A DNA stretch of 64,000 nt from Puccinellia tenuiflora (Eukaryota > Streptophyta > Magnoliopsida > Poales > Poaceae), in NCBI GenBank assembly GCA_012064385.1, contig QRDG01001907.1, forward strand, positions 186,001 through 250,000, written 5' to 3'. How positions within the stretch are numbered: the first letter of the stretch is position 1; each line of letters opens with the position of its first letter. The position numbers were made by a program, and so were the translations under genes. This document shows positions 22,692-30,795 of the stretch, piece by piece. The notes under the pieces are model-generated. The model was given only the letters and a program-made list of their open reading frames with translations. It was not told the origin of the DNA and did not search any database.

Positions 22692-23645
22692 CTAGTACGG
22701 AGCAAGAAGACAGTGAGGAGTTCATGGTGGCAGCGCTTCCAGTTCGGGCTCTCAGGAAGCCAACGGCGATGCAGAGCGTGGTGGCGGTGCCGGAGGAGGG
22801 GCTGTCGGACCTTGAGACGGCGTCCTCCACGGGGGCGCCCAACTCGAGCCTCAGCTCCGCGAGCAGCGCCGGCAGCCTCGCGCGCTGCTCCAGCCTCTCC
22901 CGCCTCTCCTTCGACTGCTCCCCCTCCGCGGCCGTAGCCGCGGCGGTCTCCTGCTCGCCGCGCCCCGTCGCGCCGGCAGTCCGGCCGCACCGCTCTGCCG
23001 ACGTCGCCTGGGCGGCCATCCGCGCGCTCTCGTTAGCGTCCTCACCGCTCGGCCCCGCGGACTTCAAGCTCGTCCGTCGCGTCGGCGGCGGCGACATCGG
23101 CACCGTGTACCTCTGCCGGCTCCGCGCCGGCGCCGCCCCGGAGGAGGGGAGCCCGAACTCGTGCCTGTACGCGATGAAGGTGGTGGACCGGCGCCTGGTG
23201 GCCAGGAAGCGCAAGCTAGAGTGCGCGGCGGCGGAGCTAACTGCCTCCTCGATCCCGCATCTAGTGCAAGAAACGAGTGGAGGGGGTTGCTCCCGTAGCT
23301 AACTGCCTCCTCGATCCAGCATCCAAAGCTCCCCTTTCTCCGGCATCGCTCACCAACCCGTTGCTCCCGTTGCTGCTTCTCACCAAGCCGCCGGAGACCG
23401 CGGCGTTCCCCCAAGAGACCATGCTGCTTCTCACCAACGTCATGACCACCGAGACGCTCAAGCTCAACGTCTTCAATGACAAGAAGGCCATCGCGGGGAG
23501 CGGCGGTGGCGGCGGAGGCCGCAAGAGCGGGGGAACCTTCCTCGGCAAGGTCAAAGTGGTCAGCGCCTCCTTCACCAGGGAAGGGGACGAGACCGGCCGC
23601 AAGATTTGGTTCGTTGATGACCCCCCCCCCCCCCCCCCCCCCCCC
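22692..23645 (+). repeat. Tandem copy 3 of the captured block
   Basis: From CTAGTACGGAGC at 22692 the sequence repeats 21750 onward (kinase fragment, C2 fragment) without the CACTA left end or Stowaway. Copies 2 and 3 are closer to each other than either is to copy 1, so this small tandem duplication is the younger event. The junction is again the poly-C run. Confidence 0.85.
22724..23238 (+). pseudogene. Captured AGC kinase N-terminal fragment, copy 3
   Basis: Open from the ATG at 22724 to the stop at 23300-23302, with the kinase part ending about 23238. Same motifs as copy 2: SRLSFDCSP, DVAWAAIRAL, ADFKLVRRV, GGGDIGTVYLCRL, YAMKVVDRRLVARKRKL. The motifs of subdomains I and II are intact and the rest of the kinase is absent. 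It differs from copy 2 around CSPSAAVAAAV, with length changes that keep the frame. Confidence 0.75.
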
Positions 23646-24002
23646 GCCGCCGGCGCCTTCTGCCTCTCCTGCATCGGAAGACAAGGCTGATGCCCCTGCT
23701 GCGGAGAAGGAATCAGCCGACGAGAAGTCCGCTGCTGCTGCTCCCGGGGGTGAGGAGAAGCCGGAGGCGACACCAAGGAGGAGGAGAAGAAGGAAGTCGT
23801 GCCTCCTTTTCCGTCCATGGCCCCGCTGCCCTCGCCGTCGAAGATGCAGCTATCCACAGCCGGAGTCGACGACGATCGCGAGATCCAGACCGCCGTCGAT
23901 CGGAGCATGTCCGCCCCGGGTGGTGGAAGCGTGTCCTACGATCTGCTGCTGCGGGCTGACACCCTGGAAGCCCCCCCCCCCGGTGGCTGCTCGCTGGGCT
24001 GA
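23277..24002 (+). pseudogene. Captured MCTP/QUIRKY-like C2 fragment plus linker, copy 3
   Basis: The longest copy. After LKLNVFNDKKA, FLGKVKVVSASF and FVDD it passes a long proline/poly-C run (about 23621-23645). It continues into the Glu/Lys/Ala-rich linker (EDKADAPAAEKES), then KEEEKKEVVPP, PLPSPSKM and DRSMSAPGG..SYDL, which resemble the C2A-C2B linker of QUIRKY-type MCTPs. The linker parts lie in two frames, so there are frameshifts at the poly-C run and near 23775. Because only this copy crosses the poly-C run, it likely shows the original order of the captured gene piece. Confidence 0.6.
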
Positions 24003-24123
24003 CCAGTGCGGCCGTACGCCGGCATTTTTTTTTAAATCCACAAATATTTAGCAGTGGCGCATGCCGCCCCGTGCGTCACGAGTGTAAAGTAGTAGTAGTT
24101 ACCAATGACGCGCTCGTCTAGTG

Positions 24124-24369
24124 TACAGTAATCGCTTTCCGATAAGAGGCACAGTCGGAGTACGTTGTTGGCATACCCGGTGGCTGGCTACCATCCGAAT
24201 CCGTCTAGGCCTGGGCTACCCGGGTTCCGTACTTATATATTTCAATTGTTTACGTCTGCGGAAAACCACGACATACGCTTCGCCGAACTCAAAATTTATT
24301 CTCAAGCTGCGAGGTCCCAACGCGGGAATTTGGTGGCGAGATCTCCAGGAACACACCCGAATCGATCAC
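24124..24369 (+). promoter_or_regulatory. Proximal upstream region of F-box gene 1
   Basis: This stretch aligns with 28298-28532 upstream of F-box gene 2: CTTTCCGAT, GGAGTACGT, CCGAATCC, CGGGTTCC, and the leader ATCTCCAGGAACA before the ATG. A TATA-like TATATAT lies at 24234-24240, about 130 bp before the ATG. Everything upstream of 24124 is CACTA, so this short piece is all that remains next to the gene. Confidence 0.6.
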
Positions 24370-25485
24370 ATGGGGACTGCGTTCTCGACGTTGCCCGGTC
24401 TTCTTCGTCGCGGACAGGCGCTGCCGGAGTTTCCCTCCACCGGGACGACGCCGGTCCGCCTGCCGAACGACGTCGTCTTTGACATCCTCTCCAGGATCCC
24501 GGTGAAGTCGCTGTGCCGGTTCCGATGTGTGTCCAAAGAGTGGTCCGCCCTCATCTCCGACCCGGCCTTTGCCGCCGCACAAAAGTCTCGCGCCGAGCCG
24601 CTCCTCGTCGTCGGCTCCCCTTGGGACGACCAGTCCTTGTGGCTAATTGACATGGACGGTGATAAGGTGAAAGAGATCTACGACGTGGGTTCTGTTTGGA
24701 AACTTATCTCCACAAGCAGTGACAACCTCGTATGTGTGATTACCCACTCCGAAGAGGTTAAAGTGGTCGACCTTGCAAGTGGAGATGTGCTCATGGCTTG
24801 CCGGAAAGATGGCCTCTTCGGTTTCGGCCGGACTAACGTCCCATCCAGCGTGCACAAGGTGGTCTGCATCAACGACGACAACACATGTGAGATCCTCACA
24901 GTTGGAGATGGTGTGGGGTGGAGACCGATGCAGTTGCCTCCGACCACCAATATTTCCCATCGTGGCAACCCTGTCGTGCTAAATGGTATGCTCTATTTGA
25001 TGTTAACGTTGCAGCTAGATGGAAACAGCGTACTATGCTTTGACCTCGCCACCGAGGAGTGGAAGAAGGGGATCAAAGGGCCACCAGATGTGCGCCTTCA
25101 GCAGTGTCAGTGTGGCCCTATGTTGAGCGAGCTCAACGGTTCCTTGTGTATGATTCAACCAGTGGTGATGGGTCACGATGGATGGACGAACATATGGCGC
25201 CTCACTAACTCTAACAAGACCCCATGGGTTAAGGTGTACGCGATCCCTATCAACTCATCCTGGTGTCGGTTGATGCCTTTGAGGATATCACGTGACGATG
25301 AGAGGCGGCTGCTTTTCTATATCAGTCATGAGGGCATTGACGGCAAAGATAAATCGACGGTGGAAATCTACGATGCACGCCGCTGGAAATCGACATGTGC
25401 ATCAAATTACCTGCTTGATGACTACGAGACCAATTTCTGTCCCAGCAGCCTGCACTTGGAGAGTTTTGTTTTGGCCAAGCGCTAG
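24370..25485 (+). CDS. F-box protein with F-box-associated domain, gene 1
   Basis: 371 residues in one exon. The start is the ATG at 24370 (MGTAFSTL), because gene 2 starts at the matching place (MGITSW) and the leaders align; an in-frame ATG at 24121 lies in the CACTA end and is unlikely. The F-box spans about residues 29-69 (VRLPNDVVFDILSRIPVKSL, RFRCVSKEWSALISDP), the surface that binds SKP1 in SCF ubiquitin ligases. The rest is a C-terminal F-box-associated region, including SVWKLISTS, GWRPMQLPP, VLCFDLATEEW and the end LESFVLAKR. It probably recruits an unknown substrate for ubiquitination. The frame is intact. The upstream region is interrupted by a CACTA, so expression may differ from that of gene 2. 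Confidence 0.9.
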   Translation: MGTAFSTLPGLLRRGQALPEFPSTGTTPVRLPNDVVFDILSRIPVKSLCRFRCVSKEWSALISDPAFAAAQKSRAEPLLVVGSPWDDQSLWLIDMDGDKVKEIYDVGSVWKLISTSSDNLVCVITHSEEVKVVDLASGDVLMACRKDGLFGFGRTNVPSSVHKVVCINDDNTCEILTVGDGVGWRPMQLPPTTNISHRGNPVVLNGMLYLMLTLQLDGNSVLCFDLATEEWKKGIKGPPDVRLQQCQCGPMLSELNGSLCMIQPVVMGHDGWTNIWRLTNSNKTPWVKVYAIPINSSWCRLMPLRISRDDERRLLFYISHEGIDGKDKSTVEIYDARRWKSTCASNYLLDDYETNFCPSSLHLESFVLAKR

Positions 25486-25979
25486 TGGCCTTAATCTTCC
25501 TATTTTTTTTGTTTTTGTTTTGAAGTAGTTTCTTTGAAGGACAGAGAACAACATTGTCCGTTGTGTTGGACATAACCTAGCTAGAAAACCTATAATTATC
25601 ATTTACATCCATATATCCATATATATGTGTGTGAACGAACAGTCATGGAAGCGGTTAGTTATTTTCTTGAAAAATGTAAAGGATGACATGCACGCACAAA
25701 AAGCGTTGAGAGAAACTAGTATATAATCTCTTGTTGTTTAATGCCTATGTTCCTTCAGATTTCAAGCTGAGATGTAGAGACACATAGCGCTTGACTCGAA
25801 GGTAACACGAGCAGAAGTTTGGATCGGTGGTACCCATGTCCGCACACCCTTCGGATGCCGATTGTTGACGAGCTCGCCAGGTTCGTGCTCCCCGTCCCTC
25901 GTGCAACCCTCCCCCCCCCCCCCCTCCCCCGCTCAAGGCCGATCTAGCCTACACAGTCGACAACCCGTCGTGGTCGGCC
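25486..25979. other. 3' flank of F-box gene 1 and start of unknown gene copy a
   Basis: The first ~100 bp matches the 3' flank of F-box gene 2 (AGTTTCTTTGAA, GACA repeats of the same order), so it is the 3' UTR or downstream region. After 25740 there is unassigned sequence with a poly-C run (25910-25925). Then comes coding-like DNA (about 25935-25990) matching 27361-27420. Confidence 0.5.
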
Positions 25980-27310
25980 ATGCTCGCGGCGGAGTGACAG
26001 GGTCCATGAAAATGAACCAATAGTTTTTGTTTCTATCTATGAGCATTATCAATGAATTAAAGCAGTCTTGAAAATCCTCCCGGGCCGCTCGCATGAGGGT
26101 GGCTCCGGAGGCGGCGCCGGAACCCTAGAAAAGCACCACCGGCTCCTCTCCCTCCGGCCGCTGCCATCGGCTCCGGCGGTGGCGGCCAGGCCTGGCCGAC
26201 GAAGTCGGCGGACAGGGGTGGCGCGGCCGGTTGATTCCCCTTCGTGTGGGGGGTGACCCCATGGCGGCGCAAGTGGGAGACCAGGTGGCGTGGCGGCGGC
26301 GCTCGCCGGCGTGAGGCGGCAGTGCTCGCCGGCGTGCTGTAGGGAGGCGGCGGCGCGAGGCCATGGGCGTGCGTGCTCTGGAGGCGGCGACGCTCGGCCC
26401 TGCGAGGTGAGTTGCAGTCTCCTGGAGTCTTGCCGCTCGATCTGCCACCCAAGGCTCCATCTGGGCTGGAGTTGGCCCGCTCGTTTTCGATCGTCAGGAG
26501 CCGGCCGACAGCGTGGGGGCTGCGGGCTCGGAGCAAGAATAATGGCGGCCGTCCTCGGGTTCTTCTCGAGACAAGTTCAAGATCATTGGATCGGGTGGGA
26601 TTCGGTCGTGCCCACGATTCTCCGTTAAGGAGGCAGTGGTATGAAGCTCTGCTATTTGTTGCCATATTGGATGAAGTCAGAGGCGGAGAATGTTATGAAA
26701 ACCGAGATCGGAGGTACAAGAACAGTGACTTGAGACTTTGTGGAGATGAGGAACCTGTTTGGAGTTTCGGGATTCGTAGCAGTGGTATCAAAGTGGGGGT
26801 GACAACACAAGTGAAGTTCAAAATCTTGACTTTCAGGGTAAAAATCCAAGGTCTGACCTTAATTGGCTGTGCCTGGCAATGACCTTGTTGAAGGCATTGT
26901 TTTGATAGCGGGGATTATCTCCAGGGTGAAGACCCAAAATCTATGATCGGGCGACGACAGCGCTGCTGCACTGTTTCCTTCTTAAAGGCGTCGCTTTTGG
27001 AGTACTTGAGTTCAGGTGTTGTATTGGTTGTGCTGTTGCTACAAAGACTAGAACTCTTTAGCGGGACCTTTTCTTTTTTTATTTCTTTTTTCGAGGCTGT
27101 ACATCCGTCAGGCCTTTAGGACTTTACGTTATTACAGAGGCTGGATGTAATTAGTATCTCTGCGATATTAATATATACTCTTTATCTAAAAAAAATGCTC
27201 GCGGCAGCAGGAGCAGCAAATCTCGCGGTTCGAATGTGTGGTCCGTCCGCGCCAGGAGATCCGGTGAAGGGCGGTGGAAATTTTGGGAGGGGCCGGCGCA
27301 CCGTCAACAA
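25935..27310 (+). pseudogene. Unrecognised gene, copy a, split by a retroposon
   Basis: 25935-25990 encodes a peptide with DNPSWSAMLA. After the retroposon, 27206-27310 continues with sequence matching the DNA that follows this motif in copy b (AGGAGCAGCAAATCTCG, then the GGGGCCGGCGCACCGTCAACAAG block). I do not recognise the protein. The two copies share this order, so copy a was once contiguous. The insertion and small indels break its frame. Confidence 0.5.
25991..27194 (+). mobile_element. Poly(A) retroposon (LINE/SINE-like), non-coding
   Basis: Flanked by the 11-bp direct repeat ATGCTCGCGGC (25980-25990 and 27195-27205). The right end is TATTAATATATACTCTTTAT followed by CT and an A run at 27188-27194, like the 3' ends of plant LINEs. 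The left half (26060-26620) is GC-rich and the right half has T-rich UTR-like sequence. No reverse transcriptase is seen, and long reverse ORFs over the GC-rich part have no recognised motif. It may be a LINE 5'/3' deletion derivative. Confidence 0.7.
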
Positions 27311-27330
27311 GGTAGGAGCTCCTCATCCAC

Positions 27331-28023
27331 ATGAAGTGGATGAAGCTCCCAGACGGGCTCAAGGTCGAGCTAGCCTACATAGTCGACAACCCGTCGTGGT
27401 CGGCCATGCTCACGGCGGAGCAGGAGCAGCAAATCTCGTGCTTTGAATGCGTGGTCCGTTCACACCAGGAGAGATCCGCGAAGGGCGGTGGCAATTTTTG
27501 GAGGGGCCGACGCACCGTCAACAAGGTCCTCGCCGCCTAGTGACGGAGCCAGATCTTAGGCTTGGAGGGGGCAGAGGGGTTAAAATGGTTTAAAATTACC
27601 AAGTAGAAGCTTGAGTATTTAGTGAGCTAAAGAACAAAATCAAATTATTGGGGGTGGCTCAGCCCCTGCTCGTCCCCCTCTTCCTCCGTCCCTGCGACGC
27701 CGCCTACCAGGCCGGCTGTCGTGCTCACCATGATCTGCGGCCGCGACAATGTGGCGCGCCTCCTCTTCTTTGTGTGGATGGTCATCCGTGCTCCACCGCC
27801 ATCGATGCGCGTGGTAAAGGGCGAGGCCGAGGAGGACGATCCCGAGTACGACCCCGACCTCAAGTTCGCCGTGGCCGGGCATGCAGGCGCCGGCGCCCCA
27901 ATAGCGTCGTCCGGCGCTATTTCCGTACATTATATGAGGGCTGATGCTCTAAAGCATATCGGTGGAAAACTTGGTATTCAGTTGCAACCACAGTACGGTT
28001 TCTGTCACAAAAGAACACGATGA
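27331..28023 (+). pseudogene. Unrecognised gene, copy b, cut by a MITE
   Basis: An open frame from 27331 (MKWMKLPDGLK) contains DNPSWSAML, QEQQISCFECVV and NKVLAA, and ends in TAG at 27538-27540. The last base of that stop belongs to a MITE insertion. With the MITE left out, the reading would continue into 27707 onward, where an open stretch (27721-28023) holds an acidic segment EAEEDDPEYDPDLKF. I do not recognise either part, and a function cannot be given. Sequence after about 27960 begins to match the F-box upstream region. Confidence 0.45.
27540..27698. mobile_element. hAT-like MITE, 159 bp
   Basis: The exact 8-bp repeat GCCGCCTA stands on both sides (27532-27539 and 27699-27706), as expected for hAT insertions. 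The ends carry inverted GACGGAG / CTCCGTC motifs, though not perfectly at the termini. The interior is AT-rich with a GGGGGTGGCTCAGCCCC hairpin-like stretch. It has no coding capacity. Confidence 0.65.
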
Positions 28024-28532
28024 TCAAAGCAAAGTACGGAGGACATCGTCGCGTCATTGGTCAGACTTGATCATACCGTACGTACGTACGTACGTGGCTG
28101 CGATCATTCAGCGGCGTGTCTACGCACACGCGTGAGCCGATCACTGCTCTCGCTTTCACACGAGAGAGACACGCCTCGAGGCCCTCGATTTACACAGCGT
28201 TACACGAGAGCTTGTTGCGGTTGATCGGAGACACGGACGGCCGCCGACGACGGCAAGCTAGCTAGCGCGTATACGGACACGGCGCATGATCGGAGAGTCC
28301 CTTTCCGATTGGATGCATAGCTGGAGTACGTACTCCGAATCCATCCAGATTTCGGCTTCTCGGGTTCCATCTGTTTTAATTCTATGTCTGCGTGCGTAAA
28401 ACCTCGCATAATCTGTCAGCCAACGATCTCCCCGAAAATAACCTCAAAGCGACGAGAAAGACCCACGGAATAATAGTCTTCCCCGCGAAACTTCTAACGC
28501 GAAATCTCCAGGAACAAAGCTCATCGGATCAC
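28024..28532 (+). promoter_or_regulatory. Upstream region of F-box gene 2
   Basis: An uninterrupted upstream region. Its distal part (up to about 28075) matches 15640-15770 and 20795-20940. Its proximal part (28298-28532) matches 24124-24369 before F-box gene 1. It contains a run of ACGT units (about 28079-28096), a palindromic series of ACGT cores of the kind bound by bZIP factors. At the TATA position of gene 1 this copy reads TTTTAATTC, a weak TATA. Confidence 0.55.
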
Positions 28533-29618
28533 ATGGGGATCACGTCCTGGACGTCGCGTCGTCTTCTTCACCGTGCACGAACGCTGCTACGGATTTCCTC
28601 GACAAAGACGCCGGTCGCGTTACCAAACGACATCATCTTCGATATCCTGTCGAGGATCCCGGTGAAATCCTTGTGCCGATTCCGCTGCGTCTCCAAAGAG
28701 TGGTACGCCCTCATCTCTGATCCTGACTTTCTTGCTGCACACAAGTCTTGTGCGGAGCCGCTCCTCGCCGTCGGCTCCCCTGGGGGCAAGTCCTTGCAGC
28801 TACTTGACATGGACGGTGATGTGGTGAAAGTGATCAATGGCGTGGGTTCGGTTTGGAAACTTATCAGCACAAGCCATGACAACCTTATATGTGTGATTAG
28901 CCATTCCGGAAACGCTAAAGTGATCGACCTTGCAAAGGGAGAGGTCCTCGTGACCGTGACCTGCCGAAAAAACGGCCTCTTCGGTTTCGGTTGCACTATC
29001 TCATCATCTAGTGTGTACAAGATGGTCTACATCAATGTAAATATCTTCGAGATCCTCACGGTAGGAGATGGTGCTGGGTGGAGGCCGATGCAGTTGCCTC
29101 CAACCAGCAATATTTCCTATAGTAGCAACCCAGTCGTCGTCAATGGTGTGCTGCATTTGATGCTAGCATCGCAGCTAGACGGAAATAGTATACTTTGTTT
29201 TGACCTCGCGAGTGAGAAGTGGGAGAAGTGGATCAAAGGCCCACCAAATGTTGACCTTCATAAGTGTGATCTTGAGTCGAACGAGCTTAATGGTTCCTTG
29301 TGTATGGTTCAACCAGACGTTAGTTCGACGGACATATGGCTTCTCGCTAATTCCACCAAGAGCACTTGGGTTAAGGTGTACACGATTCCTTTGTATTCAT
29401 CCCCGGTTTTTCGGTTGATACCATTGAGGATGTTACATGATGGCGGAAGGTTGCTTTTCGGACGCACCCTTGACGGCTCACATTTATCGATGGTGGGAAT
29501 CTACGATTCTCGCCGCAGGATATGCACAGACGCACCAAAGAAACTATACGGTATCCACCACACCAATTTCAGTCCTTGCAGCTTAAACTTGGAGAGTTTT
29601 GTTTTGGCCAAGAGGTAG
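28533..29618 (+). CDS. F-box protein with F-box-associated domain, gene 2
   Basis: 361 residues, single exon. The ATG at 28533 (MGITSWTSRR) is chosen over an in-frame ATG at 28392 because it aligns with the start of gene 1 and the added N-terminus has no counterpart. The F-box is at about residues 29-70 (LPNDIIFDILSRIPVKSLCR, FRCVSKEWYALISDP). The C-terminal associated region parallels gene 1 throughout (SVWKLISTS, GWRPMQLPP, ILCFDLASEKW, LESFVLAKR). It should join an SCF E3 ligase through SKP1, with substrate unknown. It arose with gene 1 by local duplication and has an undamaged frame and upstream region. A copia LTR starts 105 bp after the stop, so the polyadenylation region may be shortened. 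Confidence 0.9.
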   Translation: MGITSWTSRRLLHRARTLLRISSTKTPVALPNDIIFDILSRIPVKSLCRFRCVSKEWYALISDPDFLAAHKSCAEPLLAVGSPGGKSLQLLDMDGDVVKVINGVGSVWKLISTSHDNLICVISHSGNAKVIDLAKGEVLVTVTCRKNGLFGFGCTISSSSVYKMVYINVNIFEILTVGDGAGWRPMQLPPTSNISYSSNPVVVNGVLHLMLASQLDGNSILCFDLASEKWEKWIKGPPNVDLHKCDLESNELNGSLCMVQPDVSSTDIWLLANSTKSTWVKVYTIPLYSSPVFRLIPLRMLHDGGRLLFGRTLDGSHLSMVGIYDSRRRICTDAPKKLYGIHHTNFSPCSLNLESFVLAKR

Positions 29619-29722
29619 CTATTTTCCATAACCTTTCTAATGTTTTTATTTGTTTTTCGAGCTAGTTTCTTTGAAAGACAAAAAACAATGTCGTTAGTTA
29701 TGTCGGATGTTGCACAGAACCT

Positions 29723-30795
29723 TGTTGGAAATATGCCCAAGAGGCAATAATAAAGATTGTTTATTATCATATTTCTCGTTTATGATAAATGTTTATTTTC
29801 CATGTTATAATTTATTAAACTGAAACAAAATACATGTATGGAATATAAACAACAAAGTGTCCCTTGTAAGCCTCTTACAACTAGTTCGTTGATCGAGTTT
29901 TGGTTAAGGTTTCATAACCATGGACTTATAAGTCACTTGATAACCAGAATCATACCATAGGAGATGATATGATGGACATGCCTTATTTATAGTATATGTC
30001 AAGTATAGTTTTCTTAGACCATGAGATTGTGTCACTCCCGTCTACCGGAGGAATACTTTGTGGACATCAAACATCACTTCGTAACTGGGTGATTATAAAG
30101 TTGGCTTTCAGGTATCCCCAATGGTATTTGTTAATGGTATTTGTTGGGTGACATAAATCAAGACTGGGATTAGGCCATCCAACTAACGGAATAGATATCT
30201 CTGGGCCCTCTCGGTATTATAGCATCCTAAAGCTTGCAAGCATGTGACTAAGGTGTTTAGTCACGGGGGATCCTATCCTATGTAACGAGTAAACAGAGCT
30301 TGCCGGTAACGAGATTGAACTAGGTATGGCGATACCGACGATCGAATCTTGGGCAAGTAATATATCGTGAGACAAAGGGAATCATATATGGGATTAATTG
30401 AATCCTCGACATCATGGTTTAACCGATAAAGAATTTCATTGAATAAGTAGAAATCAATATGGACATCATGGTCCCGCTGTTAGTTATTGATTAGATCATG
30501 TCTACAAGTTCTTGAACCCGTAGGGTCACACACTTAACGCTTCGATGTAGCTAGGGTTTTTAGTGAGATGATAGATGGTGCAAACGAATGTTGATTCGGA
30601 GTCTCGGATGAGATCCTAGATATCACGAGGGGCTACGAAAGAGTCCGGAGGTAAAGATTCATATAAGGCAAGTTGATTTTAGGGTTTCGGAAAAGTTCGG
30701 GAATTTCGGTAGAGTACCGGAATGTTTTAAAAGGTTCCGGAGGGTCCCACGGTGGGGCCTACCTACCATGTGGGTCCACATGGACTAGTGGGAGG
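29723..30795 (+). mobile_element. BARE/Angela-like copia LTR, forward, truncated
   Basis: Starts TGTTGGAAATATGCCC at 29723 and follows the LTR of the reverse-strand element (31480-32535 read on the minus strand) for about 1.07 kb. At 30796 that reverse-strand copia is inserted. The remainder should lie beyond the right edge of the window. The flank before it is AACCT. Confidence 0.8.

Larger units (their letters stand above)
21031..24123 (+). mobile_element. Gene-capturing CACTA, both ends present
   Basis: Starts CACTAGTAGAAAGCAG at 21031 and ends CTAGTG at 24123. CAGTGGCGCA-type subterminal motifs lie at 21063-21140 and 21410-21655 on the left; only one (about 24053-24083) remains on the right. 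The interior holds kinase and C2 fragments twice in tandem, then a C2-protein linker. Flanking triplets (AAT left, TAC right) do not match; in copy 1 the left triplet is AAC. No transposase is encoded. It lies between distal and proximal upstream sequence of F-box gene 1. Confidence 0.75.

Noticed and set aside
16617..23302. Three kinase genes
   Set aside because: All copies end after subdomain II and lie inside a CACTA. No catalytic loop is present, so they are captured fragments.
26057..26665. Reverse ORF of 202 codons
   Set aside because: It lies in the GC-rich part of a poly(A) retroposon, overlaps other open frames, and shows no domain.
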